This document shows positions 34,779-45,611 of a DNA stretch of 64,000 nucleotides, one piece after another. The notes under the pieces were generated by a model. That model was not told the origin of the DNA, did no database searches, and worked only from the letters and a program-made list of their open reading frames with translations. Position 1 is the stretch's first letter; each line of letters opens with the position of its first letter. Position numbers and translations under genes: made by a program. Origin of the DNA: Nigrospora sphaerica (taxonomy: Eukaryota > Ascomycota > Sordariomycetes > Amphisphaeriales > Apiosporaceae). The stretch spans positions 1,364,001 through 1,428,000 of the forward strand of contig JAGVVL010000001.1 of assembly GCA_018287875.1 (NCBI GenBank). Direction: 5' to 3'.

Positions 34779-35965
34779 ATGTCCACCATGCTTTCCCGGG
34801 CGGCTAGACCGGCTCTGCGAGCTGGCGCCGCTGCGGCTATTCCTGCCCGGTACGTCCGAAGTTACTTCTCTCCAGCCCCCGATCCGCCCGCCATCTCCTC
34901 CCTACTGGCCCGCGGCGACACCGATGGTGACGGCCCGTAGGGTCACGAAGAAAAATGGAGGCGGCGGGAAGGGGGGGAGGAGAGCCCGAGTCCGGCCACG
35001 ATCGCGAAGAGCATAGGCCCGGCCGGGAAACCGAGGCACCCCGAGGGCTAAGCTGACCTGTTCGCGCCATACAGCACCGCCGGTAACGCGGCCACCTACG
35101 CCACTCTCCGTGAGATCGAGGGCCGCCTCAAGTCGATTCGCAACATCGAGAAGATCACCAAGACCATGAAGATTGTCGCTTCCACCAAGCTGACCCGCGC
35201 CCAGCGCGCCATGGGTGACGCCATCAGCTACGGCCAGGCTTCCAATGAGGTCTACGACGCTGCCGAGACCAAGCCCCTGGAGGCCGAGGGCAAGAAGACG
35301 CTCTACATCGTCTGCAGCTCCGACAAGGGTCTCTGCGGTGGTATTCACTCGGGTCTGTCGCGATGGGTCCGCCGCAACGTCACTCCTGGCTCCGCCGACC
35401 TGGTCGTGCTGGGTGAGAAGGCCAGAGCCCAGCTTGGCCGTTCCAACCCCCAGGATGTCGTCCTCAGCTTTGCCGGTGTCGGCAAGGATGTGCCCAGCTT
35501 CGCCGATGCTCAGTCTATCGCCGACCAGATCGTGCAGCTGCCCGGCGACTACGCCGACGTCAAGATCCTCCACAACCACTTCCTCAACGCCACGAGCTAC
35601 GAGCCCCAGACGATCCCCGCCTACTCGGTCGAGGCCATCGCCGCTTCGCCCAACTTCTCCGCTTTCGAGGTGGATGAGGAGCTCCTCTCCAACATGCGCG
35701 AGTACGCGCTCGCCAACTCGCTGTACTGGGCCCTGGTTGAGGGTCACGCTTGCGAGATCTCTGCCCGACGAAACGCCATGGATGTGAGTATAGGATGCCA
35801 ATTCCTTGTGGGTCGGTTTACTGACGCGGCTATCAGAACGCCTCCAAGAACGCCGGTGAGATGATCAGCAAATACCAGATTCTCTACAACCGAACCCGTC
35901 AAGCCGTCATTACCGGAGAGCTGGTCGAGATTATCACCGGTGCCACTGCTTCGGCTGATATGTAG
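34779..35965 (+). CDS. ATP3: Mitochondrial F1-ATP synthase gamma subunit
   Basis: The exons are 34779-34849, 35075-35783 and 35837-35965, giving 302 residues. The first exon encodes an Arg/Ala-rich mitochondrial presequence ([20 protein letters not shown]). The second starts at [20 protein letters not shown] and includes [19 protein letters not shown], the N-terminal helix of the rotor shaft, and [15 protein letters not shown]. The last exon encodes the C-terminal helix with [18 protein letters not shown]. The two long coiled-coil helices form the central stalk that turns inside the alpha3-beta3 hexamer. The 225-nt first intron sits between the presequence and the mature protein; reading through it gives a stop, confirming that it must be removed. 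Confidence 0.95.
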
Positions 35966-36975
35966 AATGCTTTCTTGAGCGATAAGATAGAGAGATGAGA
36001 GGGGGCGGTGCACTCGCATAATTCCCTTTGTAACAAATGCCCTACCGTGTACCAAAGCCTCAATACAGTACTTTCGACCTTCACCCTCGACAGCGTGCAG
36101 CGTTGACGGGCATGAAACGGTCTGGTTTCCTTGGGGAGCCCATCGACGTCCCCTATCGTATACCGCCCTCCCGGTATCTCCCCCCTGGTTTACTCTCTGT
36201 CTTGCGGCCCAGGAGAGCCCTACGACCGGCTCTTGGTAAAACCCTCCCCGTTAGTCCGAGTGCTGGTTCGGATTCTTGCAGTTCGACTCTCGCCGGGCGC
36301 TGGCCCGTCAACGACATCGCCGCCGGCTGAACGGCCAGTTGACCTGCCTTTGCCGTCTGTGTTCGAACAGCCAGTTGTGACTACTTTTCAACTAGATGAA
36401 TCGGTGCTTCGACAGCCGCTCCACTACCCTCAACCGCCGTCACAAGAGGAGAAATAAGGTGCCGCAGGGCCTCATTGCCGGCGGGAAGGCGTTTAGTTGA
36501 GGCAGAGCCGGGGGGTGAGTACGGTTTGCACCCTATCCTTCCCTCCCTGTTGGTACGGGTGAACGCCAACGTGGGCCCATGCCCACGGAAGTCTCGCGTG
36601 TATTTTGGCTAGGAGAGGGTTGTATGCATTGCAGATGGCGAAGAAGAAGGCTTGGGTTTCCACCCTTTCTAGTAATTTTCTAACGCCGTCTCGTATCGAA
36701 ATTGTTTTGAACACGTGGAGGTGGCATCGGCTTGTCAGGTAGGCGGCATGGCTGGGATACAACGTTTGCAGGAGTTAAGCTACGACCTGCAACGCCTTCA
36801 AATGTAGCGAGACAGGTAGACAAGTTGACAGGGTGCACAGCCAACCTGCTGGACGGTATCTCGACAATGAGAAGATAGGCACGAGATTATTTGTGACCCG
36901 GCCCCCCATGACATACTGCCCCCAAGCGCTACCCGGTCACACCCCCCGAGTATACAGACAGCTCCTAGGCCTTTA
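35966..36975. other. Convergent 3' region, ATP3 and LSD1 gene
   Basis: About 1.0 kb between the 3' ends of two convergent genes. Nothing recognisable beyond probable UTRs. Confidence 0.45.
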
Positions 36976-39900
36976 CTACGCCACTTGCATCTCGGCATCA
37001 CTGCCATCGCTTTCCGCGTAAGTGTCGACGCCGTCGTCTCGTTTTCTCCTGCTGCTGCTGTCTTCGGGCCGAGCATCATCCAGCACCATCTGGTGGCCGT
37101 CTTGCTCCCAGGCCTGCCTGACTTCGAGTGCCCGGCGATCCCAATCTTTGGCCGCCTCCTCCCACGCCTTCAAATTCGCCGCATACGTCTTCTTTTGCTC
37201 AGCGGCTTCGTCTTCAAACGGCCTCCTTTCTTCCGGCGTCGCTTCCTTCCACATCTTACTGGTCATGACGCGAACATCATTAGGACCCGGCTTGCTTTTG
37301 CCAGGCCGGCGCCCCTCCTCACAACGCTTGCGTGCGATTTCGAAATTCGCCTTACTGTACAACAGGTACGAGTTGCCCGTGACCTTTGGTGGCCGCGGCG
37401 GCGGGCTGCCAATACGCGTGTAAATATGCACCCTTGCCTCGTTCTCGTGGGCTTCTATGCGTGCTTGTTTTGCATTCGGGGGTGCCGAGAAGAATGTTGG
37501 ATCCGGCTCCTTGCGCTTGACGCCACCCGCTGGAGACGCCTGTGAGGACTCTTTGGGAACAACGAGAGGGGTCGGAACCGCGATCGGTCCAAGCATAGCG
37601 TCAATGACTTCGGAAGCAGCCCGAAGCCCGGACAGATAAGCTCCATGGACAGTGGCCGGGTGTGTTCCGGTTGTGTGCTCGCCAGCGAAGTGAAGATTAC
37701 CGACTGGGCGAGCCATTGTGTCGTAGTCATCGGCCTTCATGGACGGCCCGGCAGAGGAGTAGGAGCCGCGAGCAAATTTGTCCGAGCCCCAGCGGGTGAC
37801 AATGGCGTGGACAGGCTGCGGAACCTTCGACCCGTACACATTTTGAAGCACTTCGGTAGCCTCGGCAACTAGCTCGTCGTTCTTGGAATGTTCTGTATCG
37901 AAGCCAGCGTCGCCTGCCATCAGTGCCAGAAGAACGGGAATGCCACTCGTGTTGGACACATTGAACCACTGAAAGAAGCGACCACGCTGAGACGTGTATT
38001 CGCTTTGCTTCAGACTGTGGCGGGATTGGGGGTTGCGCAGAACGCCGAAAATATCGCGATTCGTGTCCCAAAAGGCCTCGCGGTAGACCAGTATTACTTT
38101 GTTCAGGATGCCGTACCCCAACCGTCCGATGGCATCGGATTTCCACGGCGGTAGCGGGGGGTCAAACTCGACATTGCCGTGCTTGAGCACGCCTAGGGGA
38201 ATCGTGGAAACAACGTAGTCGGCGTCGATAGCAAAGCCATTGTCGCATTCCACCCTGGCCGGGCCCCCGTCCTCTGGATCGTAAGCGATTCTTTTGACCG
38301 CCGCCTCTTTGTGGATGTCCAATTTGGAGGGCGCATGAGCGAGGCCCCAAGGTACAGTTTGGTATCCGCCGACAACCATGGTGTGTTTGCCTTCCCACTC
38401 ATTGCCTGCGTCGAGGTCCCAGCCTCCGAGGCTCAACTGGCTATAGTTGGTCGCGTTGCTATACTCAAGATTGGCAACATGCCAATTCATAAGCCGGAAG
38501 TCTTGCGGTGTCAAATCAATGATGTTTCGGTACTGCGAAATGGTTTCGTCCATAAGTGACCCGAGTGTTGTGGATGGATCTTTGGCTGCCGTCTCCAGGT
38601 CCAGGTCGTCGTCTTCGGTGACGCCTTGTTTTAGTGTCCAGCCCATGGATCTCGCTTTGTAGGCTGCTTTGTGAGCAGCCGGAGTGCCCGGTTCTACATG
38701 TGTTCGACCTGTCGCCCTGTCGGTCGACACCGGCACCAGGTTAACTTGGGGCCCAAGGCTCTGCTCCGCGATGGGCGGTGCTTGGGGCAATGCCGCCGTG
38801 GCTTCCTCGACGGAGGCAATGGTCTTGTGCCCCTCTGATGTGCTGTCCTTGCCCTCATCTATCAGGTCTCGGTTGCCCTCGATGAGCTTGGACGGCTGGG
38901 TTTTGAACTTGTAGTGACTCACCCGGTCAAGGCAGTCGTTGTACAGTTTTTCCACCAGTTGATCCCGGTGTGCATCAACGGGTCTGCCATTGGCGTCGTA
39001 CAGTGTTGCGTCGGGCCGGAGGGCATAATACGGCAGGGCCATTTGCCCTCTCACCAGAACGTTCAGCGGGTTACCGCGCTCAAAGCCGGTGATGATCATG
39101 CCGCCGCACTCGACACTGTGCCGTTTGCCCTTGAAGCCGAGCAAGCGTTGGCTGTCACTGCCATCCACAAGACGTGAGTAGACGCGCCCGCCCAGACGAT
39201 TCCGCCCTTCGACAACCACGATCCGGGGCGCTTCTTCTCCCAGGTCGTGGAATTGCTGGACGTATTGGCGGGACAGCGCATCGAGCTGCCGGGCACATCC
39301 CAGGCCAGCCATGCCGGCACCAATGACGACTATGGTCTTTCCCTTCTTCTTGGGCGGCGGCCTTCTGGAGCGCTTCTTGGGCGGCGGCAACTCGCAGCAG
39401 CCATAATTGATATAGCCTCGTCGCAAGAGCCAGTCGTAGCAGACATTGGCAACGTCAAACCACTTTGCGTCTTTGGCACATCCGACAGCCTCGTCGCGCG
39501 CCACTCCGATGCAAGGGTTTTTAAGCCATAGACGTAGAATGCCGTTCCGGATATTCAAGTATGTTGTAACCTGGGCATGGCTGATGTGCCCACGCAACAT
39601 ACGGTACTCGTCCTGATGCAAGGCGTAGGGGTTGAGCCTCGAGTGCTCGGCTGCCGTAATGCACTCATGCGCATACTCATACGGTGCTAGGTCTGTCGGG
39701 ATCGATACTCTGGGCCGTACATCATAGGTTGGCCTGGATTGGGCAATCTTGGCCGACGTGGCTGCTTTGGCATGACTGGGGCTCCCGGGGGGCTCATTCC
39801 CTGTTGACTCTTTGGAGGGCTCGTCCGCTTTGGATTCTGTCGCGTGCCCGTCGCCTATGGATTCTTTCGCGGGCCCATCCACTGTTGGCTCCTTGGAGGG

Positions 39901-40575
39901 GCCGTTCCCCGTCGAATCTTTTGACTCGGCCACGTGGACAGGCGTCGTCGCTTTGCTCGACGGCGGGGATGGAGGGGGAGACGACAGCTCCGAATTATCG
40001 GACAAGACCGAAGCCGAGGACGCGAGTGACTTCCCCGGGTCCTCCTGGAAATCAGGAAGGACCGGGTTTACGGCGGGGTTCTGGCCGGAAGGGGGTCTGT
40101 TGAGGGGGTTAAAGACGATTACTTGAACAGAGGAAGGGCCAAGGAGAATTGAGAGGCGGGAAGGCGGGTGGTCGGGCAGATCAGCAGGCCGGTAGGGATT
40201 GCCTTATATGTAGAAGATCTCGGCAAGGCTCATTCATACTGGAGGCGGGACTTACTCATCGTGCTGGCTCAGTTCCTCGGTCGGAACGGACGACAGGCTA
40301 TCCACATCGTCGTCCTCTTCGTCCATCCCGTCTATGCGTACGACGATTTCAGACTCCGTCCGCGGCGTGCCTTTGGATGTGGGAGGCCCCGTGTGGGCTG
40401 GTGGTGAGCAGGTGTCTCGATGAGCAGTGCCTGAATGGGATTCGGTGAGCTGGGGGGCGTCGCCGGCCTTCGCGGCCACGACGGAGAGATGCAGATCTAA
40501 TTCGTCCAGGTCCATCAAGGACGCCGGTGCCCGGGTCCGGTCCTCCTCCACCAAGGTTTTCTGAGAGCTAGTCAT
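36976..40575 (-). CDS. LSD1-type histone lysine demethylase with SWIRM, amine oxidase and HMG-box domains
   Basis: The exons are 40256-40575 and 36976-40096, giving 1,146 residues. The N-terminus is acidic and Ser/Pro-rich, with degenerate repeats such as KESIGDGHATESKADEPSKE. A SWIRM domain lies at about residues 243-342 (LAPYEYAHECITAAEHSRL to YDWLLRRGYINYG). The FAD dinucleotide-binding motif VIGAGMAGLGCARQL is near residue 366. The amine-oxidase core continues to FAGEHTTGTHPATVHGAYLS, with PPLPPWKSDAIGRLG holding the equivalent of the catalytic lysine of human LSD1. A C-terminal HMG box (about 1030-1110) begins GNSYLLYSKANFEIARKR. Such enzymes demethylate H3K4 or H3K9 mono/dimethyl-lysine; in Neurospora and Aspergillus they shape heterochromatin and secondary metabolism. 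The HMG fusion is usual for filamentous fungi. Confidence 0.93.
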
Positions 40576-41563
40576 AGTGCGCGGGCTCAGATGCCGTCGT
40601 GGTCAGATGGTTTGGCCGGTATATAAGAGGTACGGAGGCGAGCTGTGTGGGATGTCACAACCTGGCAACTAAGGCGGTGGTCGTGGCCATGGATTCGTAT
40701 CACCCCTCGGAGCCCCTGGTTCACGAACTGCTACCGGACGTTCATGTCATGTGGACTCGAGGGCCGGCCTGCTTGGTCACATCAGCGTGGGCAGAGAATA
40801 CAGGTCGAAGTCTAACGCAGGCTCCATCCATATCAAGACGAGTCGGGGAGACGGTCCACCACAGTGGGAAAGCAATGACATGAGCACTGTACCTCTTGTA
40901 AGGAGCAAGTCAAGGTGGGAAGCCCGCCGGGCCACGGGTGGAGGATGCGTCCGGGCAGCCAATGGTCGTATCGAAACCAAAAGAGAGTATCGACACGGGT
41001 CTCCCGTAATCATGGCTTTGCAGCCCGATGGTTGGGATATCAAGGGATATGGGGGTTTGCAGAGAAGCAATAACTCCAGTAACTAGCTGGAGAGACAGAG
41101 GGGCCGCAAATCATCAGTTGATTGTGGAGCCCAAGCCCGAGCCGGCAAGTCTGGCAGGCACGTCACGTCCGTCCGTCTGAGCGCCACGTGACTCGCAGCT
41201 ACACCCCAACCATAAGACAAGCAAGCCATTGGGATGGATCATTGGCTTCAAGTTCCAACCCATTCGGAACCCGCCTTCCCACCCACTGGCCGTCTATGGC
41301 GGCCATACGGTCACGAAATCGCGACGTCGATTCTCGGCTCATAGCTTCCCCAGCCTCCAGCAGTCGGCTCCGGCCCCGGGGAACCAATTTCTGCCCGGCT
41401 GTGCTGTGTCGCGAGGGAGTATGCGCCAGTCATCTGCAGTCACAGGTATGAATTCATTTGCCAGTCTGCTCGCCAGACAGACCTAGCCTCGTATCCGGGT
41501 CGACGTATCTAAGAGGGGCCGCCCTAGATAGCTACTTGAACACACAGCCCGCCAGAAAACCAA
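40576..41563. other. Intergenic region, LSD1 promoter and VPS33 3' side
   Basis: About 1.0 kb in tandem minus-strand arrangement. It contains the LSD1 upstream region; nothing else is supported. Confidence 0.45.
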
Positions 41564-43844
41564 CTATGCGCTCGCTGGGGCAACGGGCCTTGGTCGCTCC
41601 CTCGCGAACGATTCCTTCTCGACCGCCGCGTCCATCATCTTGTTGCCGCTGATGATCGACGTTGTACAAATCACAATCTTCCTCCGTGCTGCGATAGGAG
41701 GGACGTTAGCACCATGAAATACGGCGCGCGGCCAGAGCATAGGGGAACCTCACCTTCTTCCTGTTTGGCAATGAAGCGCAGCGCCGCAATTTCGGTGAAG
41801 GTGATGCCGCCCACGAACACCACGAACACCGTCTTCTTCTCGCCGCCCCCCGACAGGAGGGCGCGTGCCTTGACCGCTTTGTCTTCCCCCTTTTGCAGCT
41901 CGTCGAAGGCCGGACCTCTGGCATGCTTCACGGCCTCGTCGAACCCTCGCCACCCTTGCGCACCGCTGCCCGTGGGCGCGCCAGCCGTCGCACCACCGGT
42001 GCCCCGCGTTAACGATAGCATGTACTGCTTCTGGAGTATACACTGCACAAGTCGGATCGATAGCGGAGCATAGCCGCTGTAGACGTAGGCCACATCGTTC
42101 GGGTCGTGCTCGTTGACCTCGTCGACGATGAGGCGGAGTTGCTTGCGGAGGTAAGTGTAGTTGGTCTTGGTCCCGGGCGCCGATCCAGTCCCGGAACCAG
42201 GCATAGGTATCATACTGGCCATGGGAGACGAGCGAGATAGAAACAGCTGCAGCTTTTCGAGGTTGTTCAAAGTCAGGAGGTGCTGATAGCCATATCCTTC
42301 GAGGATCAAGCGCCGGAACTGATCGAACTCCTTGGACTTGATGCCGCCGGAAATGCACGAGTAAATACACACGAGACGGAGAATTTCTGGCAGGGGCGTG
42401 TCTCTGGCCACAAGCTCCTCGATAGCGTCGAACTGGGATGAAGGGTCGGCGCCGGCAGCGAGGTTTTGTTGAACCTCGAGCAGACGGCTGAACTCGTCGG
42501 TCCGGGTGTACTTAATAATTTCCTCGGCAAGGCCGGTGTGGATTTTTAAGCTTTGGTGCTCGGCCTGGTATGCCGGCAGCTTCTTAACGAAATCCTTCAG
42601 TTCCGATGCTGTCTTGGAGGCGTGCCGGCTATCATAATCCGTCTGGAGGCGTCGCGCAACCTTGTTGAGAAGGGTACCGACAATGGCGAAGTTGGTGTCG
42701 CGAATGCCGTCGTAGAGCTGATCGGAGGAGTCCAGCTGGATCTTGCGCTTCCTCGACGTGGTACTCGTCGTCGGCGTCGTCGAGGCGCTTTGCGAAGCCT
42801 GCTGGGGCGGGACCCCGACAATGGTGGAATCAACATCGGTTTGGTTGTGCTGAATCTTGAAGACTTCGTCGATGAGACCCTCGTAGGTCAGCTGCGTGAG
42901 CAGCGGCGAGACCATATCCACTTCACGATCGATGATGATGATGCTCTCGGTCGTGTTGCTGGGGCTCAGCCCGCCTTTGGCGCCTTCGTCAGCACCGCCG
43001 CCGGCCAGAATTTCTTGCCGCATTCGTGAGAGAAGAGTCGACACCCTTTTTGCATTGTCGCCTTTGCCGATGATGCGTGGGAACAAGCCGTGCTTGGACT
43101 GTATGTCCATGAGAGCCTTGGCCAGCAGGAAGGCAGGGGTGGTATCTTTGGACAAGTATAGGTCCCGGAAGGAGTCGTCGAGCTCGAGGGACAGGACATC
43201 TCGTTCTAAGGGGAAGAAGTAGAGCGGCAGCTCGTGGATGGTGATGTCGCCTAGCACACCGCTCTCCTCCAGCAGCTTGTCGGATACCAGGGTCCGTCGA
43301 GGCACCCAAAAGATGTGAAAATCATGGCCCGTTTGGCTCTCACGCTGCAGTCGCTTTATCTGGTCTGGAGATCGGTCAGCGACTCATGGCGTGCGCCTCA
43401 CGCATCTGGCGGCGAGGTCAACGAGAGCACGGTGGCAGTCTGCCGCTATGGCCTGCCTGGAGCGCGCGCACAATGGCGTGGGAGGATTGCGCTGAAGCTA
43501 CACACCTGCAATGGTCTGGGCATGGCGGGCGCATTCGCCCCGTGCCATGAACACGACGTTACGCTGGCTGGTGTCGGCATTGTTGTTCTCCAGGAAGAAG
43601 AACTTGTCTACGCCGTAGTCCTGGAGCGTCGAGACTTTGACAACGGTGCCGATGGGGCCGGCCAGGCTGCGTTCCAACACGAGGTTCTTCTTGCCGCGGA
43701 CCTGCGGTGGACAGGAATGTTACACGTCTGTTGCCAGCCGCGTCGGCGCGAGGAAGCCTTACTTACGCCTTCGAGGAGATAGAGGAGGTCCTTCCGGGCC
43801 TTGTCTTTTATCTGTTCGGTGTCGAACCCCACATGAGGAGCCAT
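41564..43844 (-). CDS. VPS33: Sec1/Munc18-family vacuolar sorting protein Vps33
   Basis: Four exons, 43767-43844, 43506-43701, 41754-43364 and 41564-41688, give 669 residues. The start MAPHVGFDTEQIKDKARKDL is followed by RGKKNLVLERSLAGPI and DKFFFLENNNADTSQRNVV, typical of the Sec1 domain 1. The large exon contains the conserved ELPLYFFPLERDVLSLEL and SIIIIDREVDMVSPLLTQLTYEGL segments. The last exon reads ARRKIVICTTSIISGNKMMD, the family end. A 65-nt intron separates it from the main exon. Vps33 is the SM subunit of the HOPS and CORVET tethering complexes and chaperones SNARE assembly at vacuoles and endosomes. An internal Ser/Thr-rich insert near SASTTPTTSTTSRKRK is species-variable linker. 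Confidence 0.94.
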
Positions 43845-44987
43845 GGCGAGCTCGTCATGGGGTGGGCTCGTGGGACGGGAAAAGACCAAGACGGTTGAGG
43901 GAATGAGGAGCGTCGGCCGGGCGTCCTTTTCCTCTCTCTGGCGCGCGCGCTCTCTCTCTCTCTCTCTGTGTGTGTGTGTCTCTCTCTATCTCTTGGTCGG
44001 GGTGAATGCGACAGGGCGGTCGGGGAGGAGAGGGTGAAATGAATGGCAATTGAAGCTCCTCCAGCATCGGCCCCAGCTCCCGCTGCCCGGCTCTAGCTCC
44101 AGGCCCAGCAGGTGCCAGGCAACCAGGCCCCTAGTCCATCGGAGCTTGGGTAGTTTGGGGCCGACGCGACGTCAGAGCCTCCATTCAAGGCGCTTGGGAA
44201 ACGACCCCGCCAAATGAATCTCGGTATGGCCCTCCTGGGAATCTCATGGCCACCAGCCCGTCACTCCAAGCCAACGCGGATTTGCTGACGATCATTTACC
44301 GATAAGGGGTACATCTTGTGCGGCATATGCACCTTGTTGAACAATGTACATGACTGAAGAATAGTCGCTGCTATACGCATGTACTATTAATTGCGGGTGA
44401 TGATTCCCTGCCCCGCGGCCTTTCAAGTGCCAAGTACCTACCCAAGTACATACCGCCCTCTCGGGACACCACCACGTACCTTTGGTATACCTATGTAGGT
44501 ACTTACAAGGAAGTACATACATACGGGTAGTACGCAGTACCCAAAGGATAGCATCGCCTGTGCCGGTTTTCAGACGCGATGGGCCAGATGCATGTGCAAT
44601 GCTGCCATTCCGAAGATCAACGTTGTAATGTGACATTGCTCCAAGTTTACCTGGCACCAAAGCCAGGTGCTCCGACATGGCCATCGAGCTTCGTACTTCG
44701 GACGCCTTCTGGAGCTGGAGCCTGGCATCCCTCCCTGTCTGCGTATTTCGCCAGGATGAGTCGGCTACGCGAGACTCCAATTTAAGCAGGCTTCTTCCGT
44801 CCAGGAAAGCAAAATAAATACCCCCCTATGGGCCTGCTGGTGGCTAGCCAGCTCTCCCAACTCTTGGTCCCGCGGGAGCATTGATACGCCGATGCTCCTT
44901 GTCCGATGTAGGATGAACGCCAAACAAATGGGACGGTGGTATTAGAAGTGAGCGACGACGCTGACGGACCCAGTTCGGGCCGCCGCC
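43845..44987. other. Intergenic region, VPS33 upstream and E2-enzyme 3' side
   Basis: It contains a compound GC/CT/GT microsatellite close to the VPS33 start and a GTAC/TACCTA-rich cluster at about 44,430-44,545. No gene is supported. Confidence 0.45.
43932..43993 (+). repeat. Compound dinucleotide microsatellite
   Basis: Consecutive CT, GC, TC, TG and TC runs lie about 90 to 150 bp upstream of the VPS33 ATG, in the probable 5' UTR or promoter. Confidence 0.9.
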
Positions 44988-45611
44988 TCAGACCGTATTG
45001 TCATGGTAGTAAAAGTCGATATCCCTGGGCCGCAGCCGGTTTTGCCGCACGAAGTCCTCGTCGCCCGGGGGCCGCTCGTTTTTGGTGTTGCCGGTAAGCA
45101 TGCTTTGGATGCTCATGCACACGCTCTCTACGTTCTGCACCGGGCTCCAGCCCTGGCTGCCCAGCAGGTCGAGGCAGATGATGCCGTTCGAATAGATGTG
45201 TGGGTGCATTGGTATGGGGCGATCGTCGAGCTTGACGAAGACAACCTCGGGGGGTTCTGTAACGTGTCAGATACTCGGCGGCGCACATGCGCTTTCGCGG
45301 TCCGGACGGCGAGCCAGACGTACCGATGGGGTACTGCTTGCTGAATTTGAATTTCAAACGGAATGTGTGGCCGGCGTAGATGGGGTTCTCGTCGAGAACG
45401 GCGATATCAAGAAACCATTCCTCCAGGTTGTCGGCCGAGACGAGCGTTATTCCGGGGGGCAGGCTGTTGGAGATCTGGCGCATCGACGTCAGTATCAGGT
45501 CTATGTGCCAGATGCGACGGGCAGCACGCGCAGCGCGGGCAAGCGGCGCGCCGGGTCCCGTACCTTGGAGAGCTCCTTGCTGAGTCTCTTCGTGCCCAGA
45601 CCGGCAGCCAT
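44988..45611 (-). CDS. Ubiquitin-conjugating enzyme of the UBE2W / S. pombe Ubc16 type
   Basis: The exons are 45564-45611, 45324-45474 and 44988-45256, giving 155 residues. The order is MAAGLGTKRLSKELSKIS, EEWFLDIAVLDENPIYAG, FKFSKQYPIEPPEVVFV, then HPHIYSNGIICLDLLGSQGW with the active-site cysteine in IICLDL. The end LRPRDIDFYYHDNTV resembles the disordered UBE2W tail rather than the helices 3 and 4 of ordinary E2 enzymes. UBE2W attaches ubiquitin to the free N-terminus of substrates with disordered starts. That activity is known for the animal enzyme and is inferred here. The RUB1 gene is 17 kb away with no sign of linkage in function. Confidence 0.9.

Noticed and set aside
34850..34940. 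53-residue protein made by reading through the first ATP3 intron
   Set aside because: It stops soon after the presequence and the splice to 35075 restores the gamma subunit.
41671..41753. Extension of VPS33 ending in LLSQHGGRL
   Set aside because: This is intron read-through; splicing restores the family end ARRKIVICTTSIISG.
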